Positions 11,701-23,904 of a DNA stretch of 64,000 nt are shown here, in pieces. Source of the DNA: Punica granatum (taxonomy: Eukaryota > Streptophyta > Magnoliopsida > Myrtales > Lythraceae); the NCBI RefSeq assembly GCF_007655135.1, contig NC_045127.1:40869538-40933537 (forward strand), in the 5' to 3' direction. The stretch's first letter is position 1. Every line of letters begins with the position of its first letter. The position numbers and the translations under genes were made by a program. Under the pieces are notes generated by a model that saw nothing but the letters and a program-made list of their open reading frames with translations, was not told the origin of the DNA and searched no databases.

Positions 11701-14700
11701 GCCTTTCCAAATCAAACATCCAGAAAAAGCATAATCGTTTCCGATTTACTGAGTTGACTGCTAATTCGTTGAAGTTTTTTTCTTAGGAGGTGAGAAAATA
11801 CTACTGAGGACCTTGAGAGTGTGAACAAGAATTGGTTATTGGTGAACGTTGGAGTAGTAATGGGGATTCAGTTATACTGGATGTAGGGTGGGTGGAAGGG
11901 TGGATTTGATGGAGCTGCTTGGTCTTTCATTTTCTCATTTTCTCCACTCACACACATTTACATTTTGAATGCCAACAAGTATTATCAGCCACATTATATT
12001 TGGAGATGATCTTACCTAGTCATATTCATACAGATCAAACCTTGTCAGAGATTTTGCCATTGGTGGTGGCTGTGACAGACAGTTACTAGGAACTGAAGCC
12101 AGTTCTTCATATTATTAACCATTCATAAGAGTTTTATTTCAATTAATAAGAATCAACTTCGTTACTACTATTTTAAATCTATGCATAAATCAGATCTTAA
12201 TTGAATTATAATCAGAAGAAAGGAAAAATCAAAACAATTTAAGTGGGGGTGGGAAGAGAGGACATTGCATATGATGAAATGAGAAAACGTGGCAAAGGTT
12301 TAGGACTAAAATACTTCCCATCAGCAATTTCTATGAAAGCAGTTCTCTGCAAAATGCACATAAATGTAAACAGTCTTCTCAAGAACATTTCCTCATACAA
12401 GTTTATGAAATCAGTTCTCTGTTTAATGTTCCAAAAAGCTGGAAAATAGATGTCCTCACTACATGCATCCATTAGAGCTGTTAATACGATAGTGGCAAAT
12501 AGGAAATAGGATATTCTCTATGCCTATAAATAAACAAGTTCTTATGTAATCAAAGAATTAACAATGATAAAATTAAGCAGGTTACTGTATACGGTCTCCT
12601 TATGATGCACATTATTGTATTTCTTCACCACAAATTTTGATGAAAACTAATAAATACGTGATATATTCGCCAACCCAAAGCTGGATGTGGCATATGCTTT
12701 TTCAACATAAAAGGACACTCATTTAACTTTCCTACATGAATAAAGCAGGCTAACACACTGACTCAACAATGCTTCATTTTTATAACTAACAAACTTATGA
12801 GCCACTTCTTTTTCATGTTTCAAGTCCCTAGGGAATCTTACCTTGGTCCCCTATCAGTTAATTTGCAAGCATCAGCTTCCCTTTCTCTTCGATCTAGCAC
12901 CTGTATTCCACCAAACTCAGCAAGCAAGAATTTCAATTATCTGCAGAACTTCTAAATTCTAAAATGAGCTACCCACAGTTTTCGGTTGCAAAGATGAATT
13001 CCAGAGGACAAAAAGCTTTTGAGAAGCGGGACTTCCATCATTCTGAATCAGCTCCAATGTTGATAGATTAGCAAGTTCCTGAAGAAACAATAGGTCATAA
13101 TCAAGCAACCTGCATATAAATATTACAATCTATAACTAGCATGATTGAATACGGGAAAAAAGAAAAAAACTCCAAACTGTCGAAAAGGTACCAATAGTGT
13201 TAATAATCTAATAGCTCTTTCTGTTGGGGGGGGGGGGGGGGGGCCCTGTACTTCAGGATTGATTTTCACTCAAATGCCCCATGGCCCATTTTAAGTTGAT
13301 TATTCCAACAATATAGAGTTTTACAAAAGCCAGCTGAGCAAATAATAAATATCTATTGAGATATAGACTGAGGCAACTGATCTATTGACATCAAGAATTA
13401 CAATAAATTAGGGAATCCACTACTTCCCACAGAACTCTTGGTATAATATATACTAAAGTGAAATTGCATATAACAAAATGACTTCTAGAGAACTTTTACC
13501 ATAGAATGCTGAAGGGGGTTTGCCGAAGTTGCGGTAGAAAATATAAATTTAGGATCACTGCCATAAACTACATGTAAAACCAAAAGATAATTATTCTTAA
13601 CAGAACATACTTTAATATACAAAGAATATTTCATCTTGTGCCAAATGTATACACACTATTACCATGGGAACAGAGCCGACGGAGTCTCCTTAATATAAGA
13701 GCAGTATGACAACCAAATGCTCCTTTGTACGAATGAGATTCGTCAATGACTACAAATCTAATCAATAAATAAGACATCAGCTTCCAACATAGAAAAACCA
13801 TCAAACCTAAAACCTAGAGAATCAAATCAACCTTAATCAAAACGACCAAAAGATGAGGTATATATCTAGTACCTCAGATTTGATAAAATACGCATGAACT
13901 TCCCATGGTATGGCAATATCGATTTGTGCAACATGTCTGGGTTTGTTATTAGCTGTGTAGAATACGGCAGGCATTAAGGCCTAAGGTTAGGACAACCTCA
14001 TCCGAAGAACATTAAAAATTGCTAACTATCAGGAATCCAATATTGTAAATTACCAATCTAGCATTGTCCCGCAGCCATGCCCTTTCCTCCTGAAGGGTAT
14101 CACCATCATATATGCCGATGCATGAGCTAACATCAAAATTGTTTGTCATATACTTCAAAGTCCTAAGTTGATCTTGAGATAAGGCCTATAGAACATAATA
14201 ACCAGTGGTTAAAATGTAAAATACCACCAAAATCACGAATTAGAAAGATGCCATCCACTTTCAGCCAAGCATACTGCTTGTCCAACATGTTAATGCATCT
14301 AAGCATATTCTTGTAATGTTGTGATTCAATCCCCCATGTAGGAAAAGCTTAAACTGAAGAAATCCACCCTCTTTAAACATTGCTTCTCTTTGCTTTGTCT
14401 AATTGATATAGTGTCTTTTATATCCACCTAATTGCACCACTTTCAAGTGGGTTTCGTTGACATTTGCGGAATTGACTTACATCTATTTGGTAGGCATTTT
14501 CATATGAATATCCAACTATAGAAGTTGATGAATGCATCTTTTCTGAGTCTGAAACTGCAAACCTTTGTGGGAAACATATAAAGAGCGCATGAGGATGAAT
14601 CCTTGAATAGCTCTTCAAAAACTGGCACATTGTAGCACAGAGATTTCCCACTTGAGGTCATCGTTGCCACAGCAACATTTTTCTGAGCAAGGGAAGTTCG

Positions 14701-17700
14701 TATTGACTCTGCCTGTGGGCACCAAAACTGTCAGAGGAACCTTCAAAACATCAATTTAGAGAGGTAATAAAATTAGAATTCTGACCTGATGGCTGTACAA
14801 CTCAGTGACTCCAATTTGTTCAAGTGTCTGTTTTGTGTAATCTGATAATTCATTTGGAATCTCCATGTAATTTGGTCTCCGACCACCAATTTCCTGAACA
14901 TGCACCATCTGCATAACAAATAATTCAAGCTTTCAAAGAAAAGAACACCAAGAGAATTGAGTAGATGTACCCGAGTCGAGGCATCCAAGCAAGGATTGGT
15001 ACAAGGAATATCTATCCATTACTTGAAAATGGAATTAATGATGATCAGGGAATGAAGCTAAAAGTCAAGGGAAAATGGGAGTCAGAAGATATAATGAAGG
15101 TGCACATAAAATTCATTTTAAAGTAAAATAATTCAACCACCAGCATTCAATTGAATTTGAAGCCTTCAAATATTTCAACACAAATCACAGAAGCAGTACT
15201 ACTTCATTGAAGCCGTAGAAACTTCTGAAGTTTCCAAACCAACAATGCTCACAAGCTTCAAGAGACAAATTTGGAACAGGAAAAGCAGACTTTTTCTCTC
15301 CATTTATGAATAAGTCAGCAGACTGTTTATTATACCTGCTTTTGAAATACTAATGTAAAATGTATGTGCAAAGAAGGATCAAGCCATATTAATTTGTCAT
15401 TGAAAAAAAAAAGGTACTTTCCATAAATGGACGAATTTACCCTTGGAAACATGAAAACATGTGTAATAAGAAAATATAAATTTCATGAAAGTTATAGATT
15501 TCTTGACAATTCAACACAACTAAGACTATTCTGCCACCATTGTTGAAGCCTGACAACAGTTCAAAGTTTCCTTTTTGCCCTCAATAAAGAGAATTTCAAA
15601 GGAATGTATACCTGTCCTCGGGAGCCAATACCCTTTCTGAGATGTTCCACCATTTCTTCTGGCAGCAATGCATTTGTCTCCTAAGAATACACTATTATAA
15701 TAGAATATTGCACATTAAGAACAAAATAAAGACTAGAAAAGATTGTCCAAGAGATACTTTAGCAAAATAAGGGAAATTTTTCCTCACTTATATGCTGACA
15801 CATGATTATAGTACATCAATTTTATCAATCAAAAGATATTTTCTGAAATAGCACCAAGAAGGCAAAAGCATGTCACATGTACAATTACAGAATGTATGGA
15901 CAGAATTACTGAAATGTTTTGCATTAGAAAAATAATCATTGGAATGCCATCATAAAATATACTTATTTCATTGCACATCCAGTAGAGATGGCATTTACTC
16001 TTAATGACATCCATATGCAAAGAAACACAGAGATGTGATAATGGATGCCTACATGACACAGTTTGTTAACTTTGTTTCTTGAATTTGAAGCTGAAGTATC
16101 CCTCCTTCTGCCCAGAAGCTTCACTTCACTCTTGCTTCCTGCTGGATCACTTTCCTTGACATTTTTTGCTGGATTATCTCTTTCCCTCAAAAAGTTGACC
16201 ACATCTTCGACCAAATTGAATTTGCTCATATCACTTGCAAGTTTACGCTGCAAATGAATTTCCAAAACTTAGTATTGCAAGCCTGACTGAACTTCTAAAT
16301 ACCTTAAAAAAGAAACTACATGCAGCTAACGCATCTATCAGCAGCCAAATAAAAACAAAAAATAAACCAAAAACCAGATGGCATGTAATTCGGCATTTTA
16401 TAAGCAATATCTAATTTTCCTTTTTTCTTTTTAGATAAAGGTATGAGTAGGTCAGTTGAACTGCGGAAAAAAAGGTCTCGAGTGGGGATTATCCAAGGCA
16501 GCTAAAGTCTTAGTGCAGTGCACTCTTTAGCTAAATAGGCAGCCCAGCAAGTTTTGGATGTTCAAGGAAGAAGAACACTCAGGGATTTTGATATGTACAG
16601 TGACTTAATCATTACTTGATCCAACCAAAATAAGCATTTTTGTGAATCTGCCAAGTTTTCCCCCAATAATATGAACATCCAGTAAAAATTACCGATTAAT
16701 CAATAAACAACATATGAACTATACCGATGCCTGAAGTTCTTCACCCAGCATATCTATGCAGAGCTCTAATAACAGCAACTCACAAACATCCATTTAGGGG
16801 AAAAAAAAAATCTCGAACTACTCAGTGTCTCTGACATACCGTCAATGACCTAAGAGTCATTGTGAAGGCTGTTTCCCGCCTCTCCATTGCATAAAAGAGT
16901 TTGGGGAGAGAAACCTGTTTTTCAGCTACAGAACACAGAAGAGACCAGAAAAAAATCATAATTAAAATTGCAGCCTGAATTTCAGGTGAGGAAAAGATAA
17001 GTAGCACCAATTTGCAGCAAAACCTATTGTAGGAGTTTCTTCAACTCGATCTTTATCCTCAGGTGACAGCCTAACTATGACAATAGCTTCACCATATTTC
17101 CTCTTCTTCTTCGCATTATAATCAACAAAATAGATGACCTAGAGATGCCAGGGAGAATGAACCGAGAATCAACATAGCTATGTCAAAAAAAGCTCCGAAC
17201 TCCATTTGCAGTAAGAATAAGTATGACCTGAATCATGGGGGATTACTAACTAGTGTCTTAACGCGAAGAGATAATTGTCCTAGCAGATTTCTCATGCCCT
17301 AGAAGAAAACTTGCCATTACGACAGCTTTTCCGAAAGGCATGTAAAGAAAAGAAGGCAAATACCATGACGAACCAAAATATTAAATAGTATCACAGACAG
17401 TATTGTGGGAGCTACACTCAAGAATAGCAATGAAACTCTCTTTCATAGCTGGCCTAGGATGCTTATCAAATACATATTCAGTAGAACTAATAAATATGAT
17501 CCCAAAATTTAATACCAGTGTAAAGAAAATCTCACTACAATCATGGTTACCTTTGGAAGAAGAAGAGATATATTCTCAATGTCCTTCATATTAAAATGGA
17601 TCCCAACCTCACCAATCCAATTAAGTGCTTCCTCTAAACCATTCAATGTTATCATCTCCTGCCGTAGCTGCAAACATGCAGCATAGATGTTTAAAAAAGT

Positions 17701-19268
17701 AAGCACTTTCATAACTGTCTTTAACCACGATGGGCACCAGCATGGATTTCCGGCAGACCCGCTTGCTCCAAGGCCACCAGCCTGTAACCAAGCTCCACTT
17801 ACACAGAGACAACTCTGAGAGGAAGCATCTTGCAGGCAATTCACTCGATCCAAAACCTTCACGAATCTCTCAGCATTCCCCTCATCAAGGACTCGTTTGC
17901 TCGAATGCTCTAGTATACTGAGTACTAGGTCATCTGGAGTTCTTGATGTTTCACTATCCGTACTTCTTTTACGCTTCATTTCAGATGATCGAGTCCCCGA
18001 AACTTCATTTGTCGATCCCCATCCATCATTGGAATTCGTGCCATCCGATTTAGAAGTGGGTCCCCCATCGTTACTCGACATTTCACGTAATTCTTGCACC
18101 ATGTGAGTCCATGCTAGGTCCGCAAATTTAGTGATCGGAGCTTGGTTTGTAAAGTTGCCAGAATTATCCTGATCGCATGATTTCTCAGTCTGCACGGTTT
18201 GCTTCTTGATAACAGGAAAAAGGCCTATCACTTCTCCTGGCTCGATGGAGTAGCTGCTAATTTGGTTCTGCAAGCTCAACTTTGTTCCCTAATTGGAAGA
18301 AGGTATTAAGACTTAATGAAGTAACGTTGCCACCTCAAACACATAAATTAACTAAATCAGAGTATTTGCACTCGGTTGACTGAAACTTTCGCGTCAAAAG
18401 AAGAATAACTGGCTTTTTCTTTCCCCTTTTTCAGCCAAGAGAAGATTAACAGGAGAACAAAAGCAGATGTCATATTTTCACACCAAAATGTAACTGTTGA
18501 GCCAAAATGGGGTGCTGACAAAAACCATAATGTAACTGTTGCACTTAGCACTACAAGGAATTATGCAGACATCTGACAAGAAAGCAATGACAGTTATTGA
18601 ACTGTAACCTTCTGATAAGAGGCAAACCACTTCAACACAAAATCCAACACAAGCAAGGAAATATGTTTCCTTTCGTCATTAGACAATTGAACTGCAAGCG
18701 TTTATATCTTCCCCACTAGAAAAGAAGTGGTCGTCTTCCAAATACAAATCTACCATCACTTCAAAAACCAAATGTCTTCACCTCTATATCTGACTTAAAG
18801 GCTACTACAGTGTAAATTATCGGCATACGGTTGCATAAGTCATCCAAAAGAAAGAAGAGAAGAGCATATAATCACCAAAGAAATGAGAAACTTTCAACAT
18901 CATAATATGAAAGGAAAATAAAAAATCATAAACTTCGCCATTCCTTAGCTACCAAACACCAATGCAGATGGAAATCACACCATTCTCGGCAAGCTTAAGC
19001 TTCTACAGCGAGATCAACAAGGCATAACAAACTGCACATTTGCGGTGGGAAATTGAAAACAAACAAAGAACGAGTAAAGACAGACAGGAACGGAGACTTG
19101 TACCTTGTGATAGAGGTTGAAGTTGGGATACTTGACAGCGAGAGGGAACGTCTGCTCCAGCAAGTGCTTGAGGTCCCGAACGGTTTTGCCGACCGAAATC
19201 GAGACGGTGATCGATTCGCCAGTTAGGGCTCGTACTTCCAATCTCCTCTCGGTGCTGTCCATTGACAT
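5707..19268 (-). CDS. HRQ1: HRQ1-type RecQ-like ATP-dependent DNA helicase, 27 exons
   Basis: The gene encodes a superfamily 2 DNA helicase of the HRQ1 (RecQ4-like) family; plant HRQ1 acts in the nucleus in repair of DNA crosslinks. I built the model from family similarity, GT/AG sites and phase. Exons, 5' to 3': 19268-19104, 18288-17551, 17138-17024, 16925-16840, 16247-16053, 15680-15612, 14908-14786, 14712-14563, 14185-14054, 13952-13873, 13757-13663, 13567-13500, 13078-12977, 12900-12842, 10751-10644, 10539-10464, 9641-9505, 9400-9241, 9164-8985, 8858-8742, 8566-8411, 8218-8027, 7925-7813, 6416-6293, 6136-6041, 5947-5885, 5805-5707. They sum to 3,798 nt (1,265 residues plus stop) with consistent phases. 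Residues 1 to about 80 form a ubiquitin-like domain. Helicase motifs: TSSGKS (near 516), DESH (623-626), STATSA (near 660), QQAGRSGRR (836-844). A C-terminal cysteine cluster (C1199, C1201, C1207, C1210, C1213, C1216) fits the MZB/DUF1998 domain. No disabling mutation is seen. The exon 13/14 and 15/16 junctions are the least certain. Introns 14 (2.1 kb) and 23 (1.4 kb, with a MITE) are large. Confidence 0.93.
6454..7054. mobile_element. MITE with fold-back palindrome, in helicase intron 23
   Basis: This roughly 600-bp AT-rich element lies wholly within intron 23. Its ends (TTGCGTTTGGCAAC, and CAAACAAAG on the right) resemble the other MITEs of this window, and it shares the internal AATTCAACAACA/TAATTATTACTTTT blocks. 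At its centre is a perfect inverted repeat with 33-bp arms (6,701-6,733 and 6,737-6,769) and a 3-bp loop (CGT), so two MITE copies may have joined head to head. The target duplication is not clear. Confidence 0.7.
13226..13243. repeat. Poly-G tract (18 G) in helicase intron 12
   Basis: Eighteen consecutive G on the plus strand, hence C on the transcribed gene's sense strand, about 150 bases from the exon 13 acceptor. A homopolymer this long may also be of uncertain length in the assembly. Confidence 0.9.
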
Positions 19269-19480
19269 TCAGCTTCCTCTGTCTGCAACTGCGGACTCCG
19301 CTAGAGAATCGAAAGGGCTTCTGTCGCCACTGAAGAAGGGAAAGGGTCGCAGTTTCCTCACAAACAAACAGTGACAGCGAGCGTTGCTTTCATGGCGGTT
19401 TGAGCCTGGCGGGGTGGGAAGGAGGGAAGAAGGATGGATGTGGGAGAGGCACTCCGCTGTCACGTGGTTTAACCCTAAAA
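19269..19480 (-). promoter_or_regulatory. Putative promoter and leader of the HRQ1 gene
   Basis: This is the region upstream of the helicase start codon. It holds CACGTGG (19,461-19,467), a G-box core, directly next to AACCCTAA (19,471-19,478), a telo-box-like motif common in promoters of plant replication and repair genes. No TATA box is evident. The regulatory role is inferred from motifs only. Confidence 0.4.
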
Positions 19481-19830
19481 AACCGGGTCATTTGAAATGA
19501 ACCCACTGAACCAATATGAACCGGTTATAAATCCGGTCTGTGAACAACGAAAAGAAAAGAAACAAATCTAAAAACGAAAAGCTGAACTAAAACCCCTCAG
19601 ACCATTTTAAATGAAAACCAGGTACTACGGCCAGCGCGTTGCCGAGTCAAAACGGCGCGATTCGACTATTAATTAGAATGAAATTTTAATTTTATATTTG
19701 GGATATAACAGGATTTGAGAATATATAAATTGTTGGTAAATCTTACGCAATTATTGAAGGAATAGATTTGAACTCTAAAATATGATGCATGGAGATCTGT
19801 AGACCCATGTGTAAATGATCTAGTATTAAA
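19481..19830. other. AT-rich spacer upstream of HRQ1
   Basis: Contains a short repeated 'gaaccggttataaatccggt' motif near 19,510-19,540, then AT-rich sequence. No gene is seen. Confidence 0.5.
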
Positions 19831-20556
19831 GATTTTGATTTATATAAAAAGGTATACTATAAATTTTAAATTTAAAAAAACAAAAAAAAGTGTCTTTTAA
19901 ATGAAATCAGATTTATAACTCTATGAGTGAATTAACAATTTAGCCATCGAGAGATTGATGTTACATCAAATTCGACCTCAAAAAATTTTTTACATCAAAT
20001 TGAACCCTGACAAATTAAGTGTGCGTTTAGATTTAGAGTTAAGTCGAGTTAAATTTTGGTTTTAATTGATTTGTAATAATTGTATTGTTGAATTATGATA
20101 AAAAGTGTGAAAAAATAATAAATAATTGAGAGAAAGTAATGATTAAGTAATGATCGTTGAATTATGAAAAAGTAATGAATAGTTGAGAATAATGATTTTG
20201 ATTTATATAAAAAGGTATACTATAAATTTGAAATTTTAAAAAACAAAAAAAAAAGTCTTTTAAATGAAATCAGATTTATAACTCTATGAGTGAATTAACA
20301 ATTTAGCCATCAAGAGATTGATGTTACATCAAATTCGACCTCAAAAATTTTTTTACATCAAATTGAACCCTGACAAATTAAAAGTGCGTTTAGATTTAAA
20401 GTTGAGTCGAGTTGAGTTTTAGTTTTAATTGGTTTGTAATGATTGTATTATTGAATTATGATAAAAAGTGTGAAAAAATAATAAATAATTGAGAGAAAGT
20501 AATGATTGTGTTGTTGAATTGTGAAAAAGTAATGAAGAGTTGAGAGAATTTAATAT
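19831..20556. repeat. 363-bp tandem duplication across a TIR and a MITE
   Basis: Copy 1 starts at 19,831 (GATTTTGATTTATATAAAAA) and copy 2 at 20,194, with period 363. Each copy carries the flank, the left inverted repeat of the following element and the first part of a MITE. Only copy 2 runs on into a complete MITE and the rest of the element, so copy 1 is probably the derived, truncated copy. Confidence 0.85.
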
Positions 20557-21944
20557 TAAAAATTAAATTGAATGGTTAAAAAAAATTAAAATAAAAAAAG
20601 TAATGATTGTGATGTTGAATTGAAGATAAGTGGAGTTGAATTGAGTTGAGTTAAAAAAATTTCAAAAAACAAACGCACCCTAAGTGTGCATCAATTGACC
20701 CCTTCCATTAATATCTCTGTTAACTTTAACCGAAATTGTTGACGTGTACATAACAGTGCCACGTGGCACCAAGTGAGTTTCACATGTTTTTAAAAAAAAA
20801 TTCCAGAAGACAAAATTCAAGAAAATCATCACAAGTAGGAATTTCTAATTATGATCGTCACAATCTCTTCTGGCGATTTTCCTCTCTTCGATTCCATTTC
20901 TAGCTGACGACAACGGCAACGATTATCACGAAAAACAAAGAACGGAGAAAGAAATTCCACGACATGGTATTCGATCAAATATCGACAATTTAACCGGAAA
21001 CGTCAACCCTAGCAAAAACTCAACCGATTCTGGAGGAAAAAAGAAGAAAAGGTAAAAGGAGAAAACCAAAAGGTCGGCAAGATTTGTTCCTCACCTGATA
21101 TTTTCTCCAACGAACGGAGCTCCGAAGGTCCGCTTCCTCTGTAGGCTGCTGAATCAACCCACTGATCGGAGGAGAGGGCGAAATTGACTACGTCTCGGCT
21201 TGATGGAACCTTTCGATTAAGGATCTTTTTTGGGAACGGGAAAGTATGAGAAAGGGTAAGGGGAGAAAAGGAGAATCGGAACAAAGATAGACAAACAGAA
21301 GGGCGAGCTTGACATCAACTCAGCCTCGCCGGAATTCAACTTAGCTTGCCACTCAGCCTTCGCCCACTGCCTCTCCGTCACTCAGCACGCCTTCCCCGGC
21401 ATCTTCCCCTACTAGCTCCTTACCGTTTCCGCCCACCTTCACCGCTTCCTCTCCTCCTCCCTCCCCCTCATCCACCGCTAGGTCCCCTCCCTGCCCTCTC
21501 GCTCCTAGATCGATTTGGCCCTCCGCCTCGTCCTCCACTGAACTCGCCCTCATCCTCTCCTCCCCGACGGCCCCCAAATCCTAGGCCAGGCCGAGTTCAA
21601 GCAGTAGGAGGCTGAGCTCTTTGGCGCAGCTCCCCTTAAGCCCACTCCCTCCCATCCCTCTTCTCTCTATCCTCATTTTGCCGAAGATTTTTTTTTTCAG
21701 ATTTGTTTTTTAATTTATCGGATTATATAAAATCATAAAATACTTCATTAAAGAATTTAAAAAATAAAATAATTTTTTAATGTTTTCTTTCCAATTTTTA
21801 ACGGAAAAGTGACGGAAGGATCGATTTGATGTACATTTAGTCGGTCATGATCAAAATTGATGTAAAAAATTAATTAAGGTTAAATTTGATAGAATATCAA
21901 TCTATGGAGGGCCAAATTGTTAATTTACTCTATCTTAATCTACT
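20285..21944. mobile_element. Long-TIR element with GC-rich cargo, possible Pack-MULE
   Basis: The left end (GAGTGAATTAACAATTTAGCC) and right end (inverse of GAGTAAATTAACAATTTGGCC) form imperfect inverted repeats that continue for about 150 bp, including TTGATNTNNCATCAAATT blocks. The left repeat is split by a MITE (20,382-20,680). The interior at 21,330-21,660 is C-rich and unlike its AT-rich flanks, which suggests captured gene sequence. No intact frame remains and I could not identify the donor. No 9-bp duplication was found, perhaps because of the local tandem duplication. Confidence 0.6.
20382..20680. mobile_element. Tourist-like MITE with TAA target duplication
   Basis: This 299-bp AT-rich element begins AAGTGCGTTT and ends AAACGCACCC, and is flanked by TAA on both sides (20,379-20,381 and 20,681-20,683), the PIF/Harbinger hallmark. 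Its internal TTGTAATGATTGTATTATTGAATTATGA-type blocks recur in the other MITE copies of the window. A truncated copy starts at 20,019 in the upstream duplicate. Confidence 0.8.
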
Positions 21945-22559
21945 TATTGTTCCCATCAATTAAAGGGTATATTGATTGAAGAAGGGTTAATATGAAAAAG
22001 ATTAATTAAAGAAGTTTCTTCGCCCAAAAAAATCAAAGAAGTTTTGCATTTTCTAAGATAAAGTGGCAAAATATCTATATATAAAAGTAGATAAAATTTG
22101 GGCAGTCCTAATTGTATATTTGTATGTGAAAATTATAAGACGCTATTTTAGAATTATTTATGGCATGTTTGGTAGAATGGAATCATGACCACAACTCCGA
22201 GTCAATTTCTGACGCAATATCCATTCCTTGGTTTGGCTGCACCATAATTCAAAATGATCGTCCCTCCAATTCTAGGCAAATGGGGAGGGAAATGTCTATT
22301 TCATAAGGTGATAATGCGAGAGGGAGGACACAAGAACTTTTTCTTTTTTCTTTTTTTTCCTTTTTAATTTACATATGGACTCGACATAGAGTCCACCGCC
22401 TATCGTGCAGGGTCGAATGTGAAAATAAAAATGGCCAACATGAACTTATTTTCATGTCTTACAAAAGACGTATTATTTGACAACTAAATCGATCACAGTT
22501 TGTTTGGCTTGCTTCATATTTCTAAAGAATGATGTACCCAAATAATGACTGCCGCAAAA
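21945..22559. other. AT-rich spacer
   Basis: No gene seen. Near 22,165-22,260 a stretch beginning GGCATGTTTGGTAGAATGGAAT resembles a MITE-type end, but no matching partner was found. Confidence 0.45.
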
Positions 22560-22568
22560 TATTATATA

Positions 22569-22668
22569 GAGTAGACTATCACTGTCTCCTTCCACTTATT
22601 TATTTGCAACCGTTTTTTCCCCTGACATATTTTTGCTACCAATTAGCCCCAAACGTTGGCATTCTGTC
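22569..22668 (+). repeat. Left TIR of the 8.5-kb MULE
   Basis: Pairs with the inverse of 30,943-31,042 with about ten differences in 100 positions. Beyond it the two ends diverge. Confidence 0.93.
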
Positions 22669-22737
22669 ACCCTAACTTCCAATTCCCCCAAATTTGGCTT
22701 TGTTGCAGGAACAGAGAGGGAGAAATTGAAGGCCTCA

Positions 22738-23191
22738 ATGAGTTCATACTCTCAATCACACTCTCGATGGTACAATTTGGATGGCGCAAGTGATCCTATT
22801 TCCAAGAAAAAGACTATTATCCAAGGAGCACGACTTACAGAAGCTCAAGTATTATTGGAGCCACATCGGTCTTCTTCAATTGCGGGGTAAGAGCTGCTAA
22901 GATGACTTTTTACACTAAAGCAAACCCTGGAAGAGCATTCCACCATGCCCACTTTGGAAGAACGAGAGAAGGAGTTGTGGGTACTTCAAATGGGAAGATC
23001 TGCTTGGGAGCTCATCCATGGTTTCTGAGGAGCAGAGGTTGATTAGTCGTATAAGGAGAAGGAATATCTCCAATGAGAAAATGCTGAATAGACTTAGAGC
23101 TGTTTGTTGGATTTTGGGAATATTGGTTGTGTTTATGGGTTTGGTGATTGTTCTGATGTTGCGAATGAAGTGTGGTATGAGAGTGATATGA
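22738..23191 (+). pseudogene. GRF-type zinc-finger protein with C-terminal membrane segment, MULE-carried, frameshifted
   Basis: This short gene lies just inside the left TIR, pointing into the element. The first frame (ATG 22,738) opens MSSYSQSHSRWYNLDG. After a shift near 22,870 comes NCGVRAAK...TKANPGR, and after a second shift near 22,972 comes CGYFKWEDLL. These match the GRF zinc-finger pattern C-x-C-G...T-x-x-NPGR-x-F...C-x-x-F-x-W. The Cys expected after NPGR-x-F is absent. A charged helical stretch (EEQRLISRIRRR) follows, then a hydrophobic run (AVCWILGILVVFMGLVIVLM) that looks like a membrane span, and a stop at 23,189-23,191. Plants have many small proteins of this form, mostly unstudied. 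It converges with the transposase, as mudrB does with mudrA in maize MuDR, but shows no similarity to mudrB that I can recognise. An unspliced intron could account for one of the shifts. Confidence 0.7.
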
Positions 23192-23904
23192 GACTAGTTG
23201 TTCTAGAGTTGCTTTACATTTTGATATTCTTGTTTGAAAAAACTCCTATGGTGTGTGTGTATTGAATGATGAATCAAGCAATGAAAATACTATTATTGTA
23301 CAAGAATGTTCCTACTTTGTCATATCAGTAAAATTGCTTCAGATATATATACAACTGCTTTAGACTTAAGTACTTGTGCTGCACAACTGCTTTAACTTTG
23401 TCATTTTATTAAAACTGCTTCAGAACCATATACAACTGCTTCAGAATGTACTTGTGCTTCACAACTACTTTACTATGTTGTTTGTAAAAGGTACTATACT
23501 TCACAGAGCTATACATTGATATACATTTCAGGAATATGCATTACCAACATCCCTACCCAAAGAAGAACTCCTACTAATTAAATTGCTTCAAAACAAATAT
23601 GCATACTGGAATCCCTACCCAAAAGAACACCTCCTAATGAAGTTGCTTCACAACTGGTTGTTGGAGTTGGGTGATGAGGTCGTCTTCTTTGACATAACCC
23701 TTGTGACCCTAGTTGATAGCTGCACGGATTCACTTGTCACGCGATTTTGCCCTTTGATTTGAAATGGTGCAGGGGTGGCTCATGGAGTATCATGCTGAAC
23801 ATGTGGTGGAGGAGATGGATTGGTGGCTAAAAGGGACTCCTCAACAGTTGTCTCATCTGAATAGGTGGTGGAGGGGATTGAAATGGTTGCTACATGCTTG
23901 GATT

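Noticed and set aside
21346..21615. Pro/Leu/Arg-rich 89-residue frame
   Set aside because: C-rich low-complexity sequence inside a TIR element, with no domain recognised. Kept only as possible captured cargo.
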